Shown in pieces: positions 22,140 to 34,671 of a DNA stretch of 64,000 bases; position 1 is the first letter of the stretch, and each line of letters opens with the position of its first letter. This stretch comes from Lineolata rhizophorae. Taxonomy: Eukaryota > Ascomycota > Dothideomycetes > Lineolatales > Lineolataceae. The notes under the pieces were generated by a model, which saw only the letters and a list, made by a program, of their open reading frames with translations, had not been told where the DNA came from and did no database searches. The stretch is taken from NCBI GenBank assembly GCA_010093515.1, contig MU001682.1, forward strand, positions 131,997 to 195,996. The letters run 5' to 3'. Both the position numbers and the translations under genes were made by a program.

Positions 22140-23417
22140 ATGGAAACCCCGAGCAATGAGTGGTTAAGCCTCGAAAGTTTTCGAACCGGCTCAGACACTC
22201 GCACCGCGTTAGAAGAGACTTTATCCGAGTTGAATTTCGGATGCCTCTGCTCCCGGGCGATTATCGCACGTTCGAAAGTTGACGGCACCAGGCATGCCAA
22301 CATCACTTGCAATATCAACAAGGGCCGATTCAAGATCGGCCGTCACTATCTCATCATGGAAGTGGCCTTCATGGACAACGTTTCCTGGATCGCGCGGATT
22401 CAAAGAGCACGGGAGGATCCGAGTAGAAGCCAGATGGAGAAAACTGCGTTTGAATGCGAGGTCGCCACAATGAAGGTAGTGAGGGAGCACACGGAGATCC
22501 CCGTACCCGCAGTTTTCGATTTCGACGCTTTGCGGCTGAGCAAAGTCGGCCGGCGTTACATGTTGATGGAGCACCTTCCTGGTCGCCCGTTGCACAAAAT
22601 AGAGCGCTCTGAGACCTCAGCGGGGTTCCAAGATAAGGTGGCAAGGCAATTGGCCGATGTCTTGTTCGAGTTGCAGTTCCTCGCTTTTGACAGGATCGGG
22701 CGTCTCTGGTGCGGCCGTAGCGGTAGGCGTCCGGTGCAGGTAATCCAGATGCCGCTAAATCGAGAGTTGGTGCACCCTTTTAATACTTCGTTGGAATATT
22801 TCCACGCCATCCGGGGAGCCGCGAACAAACATGCTATGCAGGAAGCGCCCACGGACCGCAACAAGCGGACCGCATGTTGGATATTGAGCACCGCCACGCC
22901 TAGATTCGTCCTGAGTGACAGAATTCATGGCCCGTTTCCTTTGGCGCATCTCGACCTCAACTCCGAAAATTGTCTCTTTGATGACCAATTCAATCTGACG
23001 GGGGTCATCGATTGGAGATCCGCACAGGCTGTGCCAATGGAGCACCTGGCTGCTTGTTCTGACATTGAATCATTTTGTTTGAACACTCAAACGTCTCATA
23101 GATCCACTAGAGAGTTCAAGAGGCTCGTCGTGGATTACCTCGCCGTGAAAGAAAGGTCCCGATTCCTAGTGTTGGGCGGAGAATCTAGCCCACAATCTTT
23201 GGCGTCGGCACAAATGCCAAGCAAGGATAACATGGGCCGAACACCGTTATCCGAATTCATGGACTCGAAGGAGGCGGAGATTGCTGGGCAATGCATGAGC
23301 AGCACGTCCTCTCTCATTGTTCTAGAGGCTCTAACGGTGCATGCACTCGTTTACGATGACCATGTCAGCTGGGATCAACTGAAGGCGGTCAATGGGAACA
23401 CAAAGCCTCCCACCTAA
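22140..23417 (+). CDS. APH-fold kinase-like protein (aminoglycoside phosphotransferase superfamily)
   Basis: A single exon of 425 residues. The N-lobe has RHYLIMEVAFMDNVSWIARI and, near residue 100, FECEVATMKVVREHTEIPVP, the usual beta-strand and glutamate-bearing helix of this superfamily; RYMLMEHLPGRPL is the hinge. The catalytic region reads FPLAHLDLNSENCLFDD (equivalent of HGDLHPGN) followed by LTGVIDWRSA (DFG-like metal-binding Asp). Gly after His in the canonical motif is Leu here, which is common in fungal members. Filamentous fungi carry many such genes, mostly of unknown substrate; resistance to antibiotics should not be inferred. The lack of introns and lower GC than the neighbours are noticeable. 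An AATAAA follows 92 bp after the stop. Confidence 0.85.
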   Translation: METPSNEWLSLESFRTGSDTRTALEETLSELNFGCLCSRAIIARSKVDGTRHANITCNINKGRFKIGRHYLIMEVAFMDNVSWIARIQRAREDPSRSQMEKTAFECEVATMKVVREHTEIPVPAVFDFDALRLSKVGRRYMLMEHLPGRPLHKIERSETSAGFQDKVARQLADVLFELQFLAFDRIGRLWCGRSGRRPVQVIQMPLNRELVHPFNTSLEYFHAIRGAANKHAMQEAPTDRNKRTACWILSTATPRFVLSDRIHGPFPLAHLDLNSENCLFDDQFNLTGVIDWRSAQAVPMEHLAACSDIESFCLNTQTSHRSTREFKRLVVDYLAVKERSRFLVLGGESSPQSLASAQMPSKDNMGRTPLSEFMDSKEAEIAGQCMSSTSSLIVLEALTVHALVYDDHVSWDQLKAVNGNTKPPT

Positions 23418-24227
23418 TTCCAACAACGGCGGACAGGCGCTTCTGTCTAGTGAGCTGAAGGTGTCCGACAAGGTGGTTGGTCTACCTTCTTGCACTAGTG
23501 TTAGATGAAATAAAGACTATCCTCTACGAGTTGGATTCTCTTAGATGGCTGCCGGAAGACCTCACGACTTACCCACCTACAGAGTTATTTAAGGCCGCTT
23601 GCTAGGAAGGGCAAGCGGTCTATTGCGCACGCTTGGTCGGAAACGCACTTTGTTGTTTTTCCTCTAATTCTTCAGGGCCGCGCAGAGGGACTTGACCGTG
23701 GTGCAATTGGCATCGGCTGCTCCCCCGACCGCAATTCCACGTAAGCATCTACGAAGCGCTAGACCAGTATGCGTCCTCGCAGCCCGTCCTTGGCAGGTTC
23801 TGTGATTCTCCCTGTCGCGACGGCCGAGGGCTGTCAGGGGAGAGATGCAGTCGGGCGACCGGGGCTCCACCTATGTAGTACGTAGTGTAGCGTGGGGGCA
23901 GGCTTGGCGCAAAAGCTTGGTCGCGATCTGCAGTGGCGCGGGTGGCTGGAGGGTGTGGCGGGAACGCGCAGCAGCTCGCCTCCAGCTCGCGGGACCCAGT
24001 CCGGGCCCGTCCAACTTTCTTGCCCTTCTTACGCGGCTGGCAGCACGTGCCGGTGGCATCGTCCTCGTCCGGGCCCCTCCTTCAATGGCCGCAATCGCAA
24101 TGCTTTGAATTGAACATACCGAGTACCTGCTCGCAACTGCGACTTTGTTTTGCGTTACGATTCCAAGCAGGCTTGACCCCCAGCACGTTCCCAACTTTGC
24201 CCTGCGCGGCCCGAGCGACAAGTCCCG
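23418..24227. other. Intergenic region between APH-like and C2-domain genes
   Basis: 810 bp; contains the 3' end of the APH-like gene, an inverted TATGTAGTACGTAGTG element near 23872-23887, and the GC-rich promoter of the C2 gene. No gene seen. Confidence 0.5.
23509..23514 (+). terminator. Polyadenylation signal candidate
   Basis: AATAAA, 92 bp downstream of the APH-like stop codon, followed by AT-rich DNA. Confidence 0.4.
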
Positions 24228-26055
24228 ATGGCTGCCGGCGCCCGCCAAGCTCAGCCGCCGTCATCAGAGATTAAGGCGGACGGCCAATCGCATCTCCGTG
24301 AGAAGCCGCCTCAGAACGGGGCCCAGAGTGGCGGCAACTCGGCGGCGCAGAACAAGAAGCCCAAAGCGCCCAAGCAACCTGCCGGCGGCTTCGACCCGAC
24401 GCCGGTGCCCTATATACCGCCCGGATGGACGGTGAAGATAACGTTTCATCGCGCCATCAACCTGCCCATTTCCGACCTCAACACCTTGTCATCTGATCCC
24501 TTTATAGAAGCCCAGATCTACACGGCGCTCCCCACCAGGCACAAGGAGGATCCGCCGTTGCGTATGCGCACCCACACAGTCCGGCATAGCGTGGACCCGG
24601 AATGGAACTTCGAGTGGATCCTCGCGAACGTGCCGTCGAGCGGCTTCAAGCTCAAGGCGCGCGTCTACGACGAGGACCAAGCCGACCATGATGACCGCCT
24701 TGGAAATGCCCACATCAACGTCGGCCATCTCGAGCAGGGATGGCCCGGTCTCCAGAACCACCGCTACCGGATCAAGAAGCGGATGGGTAGTAAGAGAGCG
24801 TACCTGCTTCGAATCATAGCCGTATGCCTGAACAAGGCAAGGCATCTCGACGGGTATCTGTTCGTTAGCATGGAACTTCTTGGCCGCACAGAGGATCCTG
24901 AGGGCGGCGCTAGGGTTTACACTATTGGACACAACTGGTGGACTCGTCACTACTCACCTTTGCTGGGCCGCATCACAGGGAGCAAAGATTCCGAAACCGA
25001 GGCCAAATCGAATGGCCGAAGGGCCGCTCAGCGGTACAAGTAAGATTCTGTCATTTCAGCCACGTGACGCAGGCGAATTAACTACTTCTCATAGTTTCCA
25101 AGCAAATCAGATTCAATTGCGAGGCCCTGTTCCTTCAGAACTGTATCATCGCTACGTCGAATTCAAGCCCTTTGTGAAAGGGATGTTCACCCGGAAGGGC
25201 ATCGCCGGGATCCTACTCAACAAGGCTCTCCATCACCAGCACGCGCGCGTCTACAACTTCGACCGGAACACCGTGTACGGCATGTGCGATGCGCCGTGCA
25301 AGGAGCTGACGATGCAGTTCCTCGACCTCGTGCACCACGACCGCGGCGGCCGCATCTTCACCTACGTGCTGACGCTCGACGCCCTCTTCCGCTTCACCGA
25401 GACGGGCAAAGAGTTCGGCATCGACATGCTCAGCAAGCACACGATGCACAGCGACGTCAGCGTGTACATCGCCTACAGCGGCGAGTTCCTCGTCCGGCGG
25501 CTCAAGCACCCGCACCGGCGGCCCCCCGAGGAAGGCGGCCGCAACCAGACGCACCCGCCCGACGACATCGGCGGCGGACCCCCCGACGAGGACCCGCCCC
25601 GCGACCCGGAGCGCTACGAGCTCATCATCGACAACGACAGCGGCACGTACCGCCCGAGCGGCGCGCTGCTGCCGCAGCTGCGCCGCTTCCTCGAGGCCAA
25701 CCTGCCCGGCCTCAAGATCGTCGCCCTCGACTGCCTCAAGGACGCCGCGCTCATGGACAAGCTCAAGGGCGAGCAGCGCGAGCGCAAGCGCCGCGAGGGC
25801 CGCCCCATCATCTACACCCAGCGCAGCTCCACCGGCAGCATCAGCTCCAGCGACGAGGAGGCCCTCGACGCCCTCGAGGCCAACGGCGAGCCCAGGGAGC
25901 GCGGCGTCCTCGCCCACCTGCAGAAGGACATGGCGGCCGAGGGCCAAGCGAAGCTCGAGCACTGGAAGAGGCTGACGCCGGGCCAGAAGGTCAAGGCGAA
26001 AGAGCAAGGGGTGCAGCCGCCCGAGGCTGCGCAGTCGACCCAGTCTCCGCGTTGA
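24228..26055 (+). CDS. C2-domain protein of unknown function
   Basis: Exon 1 (24228-25039) and exon 2 (25095-26055), joined across a 55-nt intron (GTAAGA...CATAG), encode 590 residues. The first 60 residues are Gln/Pro/Lys-rich. A C2 domain spans about 65-185: GWTVKITFHRAINLPISDLN, SSDPFIEAQIYT, SVDPEWNFEW, LKARVYDEDQADHDDRLGN; the Asp residues in DLN...SDP and DEDQADHDD match calcium-binding loops. A conserved fungal second half follows (IGHNWWTRHYSPLLGRI; ELYHRYVEFKPFVKGMF; VYNFDRNTVYGMCD; LDALFRFTETGKEFGIDMLS), then a Pro-rich hinge and an Arg/Lys/Glu-rich C-terminal tail. C2 domains dock proteins to membranes, often calcium-dependently. I recall similar proteins across Pezizomycotina but no named function. 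Confidence 0.85.
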
Positions 26056-26510
26056 GCGGAGGGATAGGGTTGCTTCTTTCTTTTTTTTTGAGGCAGAATG
26101 ACGGCCTTTTAAAACGAATTTGATACCCGCGTGATTCATTTTTGGCATTTAATCTCATCTTGTTTCCTTGGACCTAATTTTTACTGATCATATAATTTCT
26201 TTGGATTTTCCATCTGTACAGTACCTACTCCAGCTTCAATCCGGCAGGCATCCGTCCTGGTTGTAATGAACAAAAGTTCGTCGCAGCAGAGATCATAAAT
26301 GTTATTCGAATGAGTTCCCTGTAAGGCGATCATGACGAAGAGAAAACTCCTGTGCTAATGCTATCAACTTAGCCCGAGTTGCAATCTAAGCAAAACTCCG
26401 GTGGGATTAAAGATTATAGGGCAAAATTTCGAAGCATCCTGCCACGACGGATCTCCAACGCCTCATTCCACCGCATTACTGTACAGCTTCTACACGTCGA
26501 CACCTTGAGT
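26056..26510. other. Convergent intergenic region
   Basis: 455 bp between the C2 gene (+) and CYP51 (-), with T-rich tracts after the C2 stop. Holds both 3' ends; nothing else seen. Confidence 0.5.
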
Positions 26511-29233
<2,723 letters not shown>

Positions 29234-29942
29234 TCAGCCCCGCTCTTGCTTGCCCAGGTCCACCTCGGCGACCTTGGACTCCAGGTCCTTCACGTCCTGC
29301 TTCGATTCCGCCCCGTTCGCATCGCCGTTCCCCTGCGGCGCGTCGCCCTCGCTGTCTTGGGCCGCTCCGCCGGCGCCCGGTTCTAGCCCGGCCGCGTGAG
29401 CCAGCAGCCAGCCGACCACCTCGCTCTTGCCGTTGAGCTCCGCCTCGAAGACGGCGTCGTGGCCCACGGCGTTCTTGAGCGTGGCATCGGCGCCCGCCGC
29501 GACCAGCCTCTGCGCCGCCTTGATGTGTCCGTTCAGCGAGGCCCAGTGCAGTGCGGTGTTTCCGGCTTCGTTCGGGCGGTTGATGAAGGCCCTTTGCCTC
29601 GCAGCGTGGACGTGCGAGTCGAAGCCGCCAGCGGAAGCGCCCGCGGCGAGCGTGGATAGTATGGACTCTATGGTCTCTGCAAGGAAGTTGAGAGCATCAG
29701 CGGAAATGCGCTTTCACCCATGCATCAATAAGATGACTACCCATGTGTCCATTGGCGGCCGCATAGTGCAGTGCCGTGTTCCCACTCATCTCGTCCACAG
29801 CGCCAGTGAGCACGGCCCCCTTGGAGCAGGCATATTTGCGGGCGCACTCTGAGAAAAATACGTCTAGCTCTGCGAAGTCGTTGGTACGAGCCAGAAAAAG
29901 GATGTCGTCGATTTCGTCTTCGTGGAGGGTGGGTGAAGACAT
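29234..29942 (-). CDS. YAR1: Ankyrin-repeat protein, Yar1-like
   Basis: Exon 1 (29942-29741) and exon 2 (29676-29234) across a 64-nt intron (GTAGTC...TTGCAG) give 214 residues. The N-terminus MSSPTLHEDEIDDILFLARTND leads into ankyrin repeats with the signatures GNTALHYAAANGHM and GNTALHWASLNGHIKAAQRL, then GADATLKNAVGHDAVFEAEL. The C-terminus is Glu/Asp/Lys-rich. Size, two central ankyrin repeats and an acidic tail match yeast Yar1, the cytosolic chaperone that protects free Rps3 and delivers it for 40S assembly. The assignment rests on architecture and resemblance; other small ankyrin proteins are possible. The start was placed at the first ATG of the frame. Confidence 0.8.
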
Positions 29943-30471
29943 TGCAGAGAGCAGCTCAGGAGCCCCGCCGTTGTCGAACAAACGAGCGTAAAATCCCGAA
30001 GCAAAAAAAAAAATCCTGGACGAGGCCCGAAGCCGCCGAAAGGCGGGGCACTCACTTCACTCACCACTACATACTAGTCACTAGGACTCGACCCTAGATC
30101 CACGCTGTCAACTCCCACTCATCTGCAAGGCAGTCGCTGCAACTGTATACGTCTTTATTGTCTGCAACATTAGATCTCTGGGCTCTAGGTGCGCTGATCG
30201 CCATGGCTTCCAGCCCTGCACTGAAGGAAGCTTATCAGTTGCCCCCGACTCAAGGCGTTTTTGCTTTCTTGGCTCTCCGGTGTAGCTGCTAATAGGCTAA
30301 CTCGAAATGCACGACCAGCACCGCAAACAGCCTTGGCCGATTCTCTGTCGGTGTGTATATATCTCCTCGTCCCCTACCGACCGGCTTACCCACCACTGTA
30401 CTCGAACTTCGCAACGCCCCTTCCACAGGCACACCACTAGACATGAGGGCCTAGGAAACACTCCATGGAAT
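29943..30471. other. Divergent region, YAR1-like / decayed family gene
   Basis: 529 bp with no gene. A short inverted CTAGG...CCTAG stem is present near 30080-30096; a tRNA was considered and rejected there. Confidence 0.45.
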
Positions 30472-33400
30472 ATGTCTTCCGTTAGCCGCATCGTCGCGGC
30501 TCTAATATCGGGCAGCCAAGAGACAAATGTGGCTCTTGCCAACTTGAATTTCGACTTTTCGCTTGTCAAGGTGATCATCTATGCTATCAAATGAAGTTTG
30601 CTTTACCAGACTGACGACTTCTTAGGTAGAAGCACCGCCAGAGTTCCACGGCCTTGGTGCTGCTTTGTCGCAGGGACGTCGGGCTTCGGCGGAAAGTGGC
30701 TCCAGTCATGTCACGGCCAGGAAGCTTGGTGCTTTGTTCGAACAAATCCTGCCAAAGACTCCAAACCTGTTTGAACGTTATGGCACTCGGGTGTCAGAAA
30801 TTGCGCAAGGCTCGGAGCCGAATCCGGCATCCAACAGGTTAGGAGGGCTTTTCGCCGATCAAGTCGGCATGGACGGCACCAGTATCTGGGCGGCTGCTAC
30901 TTCTGGGAAGGAATCGATAGCTGTTCATCTACTCGCCTGCATGCTGGCTCGGATGTGGACAGGCCCTGAAGCGACTTCAATCTGGGCAGAACTAGTCGAA
31001 GAAAGGAAAAGAGAACTTTCCAACATGGATCCAGCGGAGCTACTTCACTTGCCAACGCTCGCTGCAGCTCAGGTCACCGTTTCACGGGAGCAACTGAGTG
31101 AGTGGGACAACAGTGCTCGCGCATGGCTTCGCACGGCCGACGAAGCCAAGAGTCTTCAGTAGAAGCAACTCATGTTGGTGCTCAAGAACATTGCTATTCC
31201 CATTGGGTATGAAGGGAACACATATAAGAGTGTCATGGACGCATGGAAGTTGGCGCTCACTTCAATGGAGAACATTGTATCCGGTATTCCACAGAGTGTC
31301 CGCAACGGTAGCCTTTTGTTAGGTCTCGCAAGTTGGCACCTCTTCCCGGACATGAATGTCGGTACTATCCTATGCTTTGCTCTGGTCACCCCAGCAAATC
31401 GTGCTAATATTTCCTAGGTTATGGGCAGCAAACACATTGCACAAAAGGACTCTTTGGTTCCTGCTGAGGCTATTCTCACCGTCGGCTTGCAGAATTCTCC
31501 GTCTCACGAGGACGTTGGAGTGTACTGGTCTCTTCCACTTGCGCACTACCGTAGCTACGGTCATCCACCCATTTCTTCCAGGTCACTATGCGGAGATACC
31601 GAATGAGTCACCGTCGATCAGTTTTTGCAGGTAGCGCTAGGGAGCTTTCTTAGTGGATGGGATCGCCAAGGGACTACACTAGTTCAGCACGCCAAACTGA
31701 TTACGGACGTTTGGAAACTTCTTTCCGGCTGCCCAGCCTCTTGCCAAGCATCTGGTTCTACAGACATGGAAGATCTTGATTTGATGTCCAGGGATCCGGA
31801 AGATGGCCATCCTTTACCAGAACTCGTCGGCTCCGATACGTGGATAAGGCTCATTGCAGAAACTGCAGACACACTCCAAAAGTCCTCAGGGGTCGAACAA
31901 GATATGTTGTTGAGGCTTGTCTCTCTTGGGCAACGGAGAGGAAAGGAGCTGCTAAGCAGCCCACCGCCCCTCTTCGGGCTAACTCATCTACCTACCCTGC
32001 TTGCAGTATTGAAAGGACCTAAGGAGAGAATACTCCTCATGCGTAGGGTAGCCGCTAGATTTGCACGTTCCAGAGGCTTGAATCCCGAGGGCTTGAGGAT
32101 TAGGTATAAACTAGTAGAAAGTCGTTCTAGCGCATTCCATGATTTTAAGGTAAATATTCGACAAGCCTTATTTTTCTCTTTCTTTTTTCCTCTTCAGTTG
32201 CTTGGGGTATTAAGCATGTACAGGAAACAAAACCATTTGAATACTGCCCGGCCCTTCCGATAGCGCGGAACTCTGTAGAAAGGACACACGACGGAAGTCC
32301 GGTCAAAACAGGTTTTGGCGTCGATCATGGGGAGTCACACGAGCAAACTTCTATCGACCTTGATACGGCCCAATCTGAGATTGAACAGGCTAACGCAAAC
32401 CAGGACTGGTACTTCTGCGAAGGGAGCATACCTCATTGTGCCCTGCTTGTGAATGATTGTTTTCTAGAAGAAAAGCGATGCCTAGTCCGCTATGCGGAGT
32501 CTGCACATTATAGCGACGTCCAGTGGGCCATCGATTCCAACGCATTATCTCCGGTTCGATTTATTTCTGTCCTTTCTGGGGTGGTGTGCTGGGACGAACA
32601 AATGGAGGCTTGGAGGCCGCAACTTGATGCCGCGTTGAGTAACGGCGATTATCGCACTTCTATGAGAGCATTGCTTAATATCGCGCGAAGTTATCGAGGA
32701 CTTGGAAATTGCACGATTTCGCTTCAGGCCGCAACAAAACGCTTAAGTGATTGGACGTGGAATACCAATGGTGAGGAATCACCAAAACAGGCTCCAATTG
32801 GAGACAAGTGGTGCCTCTTTAAAGACAACTGCGCGCTTAAACACAACGACTCCTCTAACAAATATCTCACGAAAATGCTGTTGCAGAGATTACCTCCATT
32901 TTCAATGAGTAGATGGAACATGTTCGCATTACTGGCATCAATGGAGTCCGGATGTTTAGACGTCCACCCAGAAAGTCTGATGGACGTTATGGCTATGGCA
33001 ACAGGGGACTCGATATACCTTACAGCTTCTTTGCTTCTTGACCCAGGAGAATTCAGAGACGTGGACGACTCAGCAATCCGCCGAATCAGGGGGAATATCG
33101 GCAAAGCTGGGATTGCCATGCTCATAGCTCCGGAGGACCCGATGCGAAAGAGACCTGACCAAGCAGATTGGAAAGTCATCAACCATAGCAAATTCGATGG
33201 AAAACTTGAGGATTCTTTCAAAGGAACCTCGTTACATCTGTCCTTCACAGACTTCAAGACGGCGATCCCGACAGACACCTACGGATTCCGAGACACCGAA
33301 ATGTATTACATGGAGGCGGTTGTTTCAGTGTTTGACAGAGACAAATGGGTTGCCGATTTGGACGTACTATCTGCGTTGCCCCCTCACATATATCTGGGTA

Positions 33401-33678
33401 GAACCGCTTACCCTTGCGAACATTGTACCCCTTCCGACGCCACTCGGTTCGAGGCCACGGCAGTTGATAATTGGGACGAATTCATTGACAAGCCGTCGTC
33501 CTTATTTGTCTTCCGGGATAGGGGAAATTGGATTGCACGCCTCGCCGCCGCTACCATAAGTGCAAATCGGGGAGACGAGACCATTGTTATCCCTAGCGAT
33601 TACCCAATTTGCTGGGAATGCCTTCGAGAGAAGTTCCAACTTACCGACGACGAAGAAAAACCCGCACTTATCTGCTAG
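30472..33678 (+). pseudogene. Decayed member of a large fungal protein family of unknown function
   Basis: The start MSSVSRIVAALISGSQ and the block ALANLNFDFSLVK (exon 1, 30472-30570), then VEAPPEFHGLGAALSQGRR after a 55-nt intron, match a roughly 1000-residue protein family I recall as common and often multi-copy in Pezizomycotina, with no assigned domain. Homology-like sequence continues through GTSIWAAATSG, DNSARAWLRTADEAK, LMLVLKNI, GVYWSLPLAHYR, LVSLGQRRG and, after a second clear splice near 32150-32214, an uninterrupted 400-residue block (32.3-33.68 kb) ending PICWECLREKFQL...ALIC. Two in-frame stops interrupt it: TAG at 31160 (after SLQ) and TGA at 31603 (after GDTE, before VTVDQFLQVALG). 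Both can arise by a single C-to-T change. The rest looks little eroded, so inactivation seems recent. An alternative is two or three separate short genes. Confidence 0.62.
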
Positions 33679-34495
33679 ATTCGAGGGGCCCCGGAAGTGC
33701 CAGGTACGAAGGGGGCAGACAACGTCTTTGTCCTCGACTTCCTCCCGGTCCAGACACCTCGAGCATTCAGCGGCCGACCGACCTTGGCGCCCCCTTTGAC
33801 GCCGAAAGACGTTCGAAAGCCGAGCTACAACGCTACACCATGGTCAGTGAGGGTTACGTGCATGGCAACATGGACGGAGGAAGCAGGGGAGGAGGACAGA
33901 GACACCGAAGGATTTGACTTCGTCCGCGTTGTAAATTGGCAGGGCTTCTTGTACTCGATTGGTTGGCATAGTGATCTTACGAGCAACCTTGGACAGATGT
34001 GTATGGTCGAGACACTTGGACGTTTTCTTTCAATTTGGCACTTTTTTTCTCCCTCGCTTCGCTAGACGACGGCTGGTGAACCAATGGCGGTTGCGTCGTT
34101 TCAAGGTCAATACAAAATTTTGAAGGTCAACAGTTCAAATTTTCACCGCTGTCCAATTCACCTCGCACAAAGTTGGATTGTAGCCGTCACGATAAAAGCC
34201 TATGAAGCATCCATACCCGCATCCTTAAGGGGTTAGAATTTCAGCCACCCCTCCCCGTTTTAGTGCTGCAAGATTCAAAGTCCATACGTTCTTGTTTGCT
34301 GTAATACTAATACGTGTACTGAAAGAAATCCAACAACATCCGCCTCTAGGCATGCCGACTATTCTATAACAAGCTCATGCACTTGTAGGGTCTATCCTCT
34401 TCTCTTTCCACATAATTCCTGTCTTGAGTTGCCTAACCTGAAACTTGACCGCTGGACCCATATAATACAGCCCCCTTTTCTGCCCAGATATCAGC
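33679..34495. other. Flank of the decayed gene and GDB1 3' end
   Basis: 817 bp. An open frame continues to 34065 on the plus strand (FDFVRVVNWQGFLYSIGWHS), lacking an ATG and any recognisable domain; it could be a fragment of another decayed gene. The rest is AT-rich 3' flank of the debranching-enzyme gene. Confidence 0.4.
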
Positions 34496-34621
34496 TCACG
34501 CCGAGTCCTCAAACTGCTGCGCATCCAAGAACAGGTCGATCAAACAGCTCGCCGACCACGACTGCGTTGGAGACTTTTTAAAACAGGAAGGATCCGAGTT
34601 AGCAAAGCCAGCTTGTGCAAA

Positions 34622-34671
<50 letters not shown>

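Noticed and set aside
25213-26148. 311-codon minus-strand frame and 279-codon shifted frame over the C2 gene
   Set aside because: Shadows of the GC3-rich real exon; hydrophobic/Arg-rich content mirrors the sense codons.
30060-30110. tRNA-like T-arm (CTAGG-GTCGAGT-CCTAG, minus strand)
   Set aside because: Lacks the TTC start of the T loop and has no matching acceptor, D or anticodon stems.
33697-34065. 122-codon frame after the decayed family gene
   Set aside because: Starts with GTG, no domain, and follows the natural end of the family; at most a fragment.
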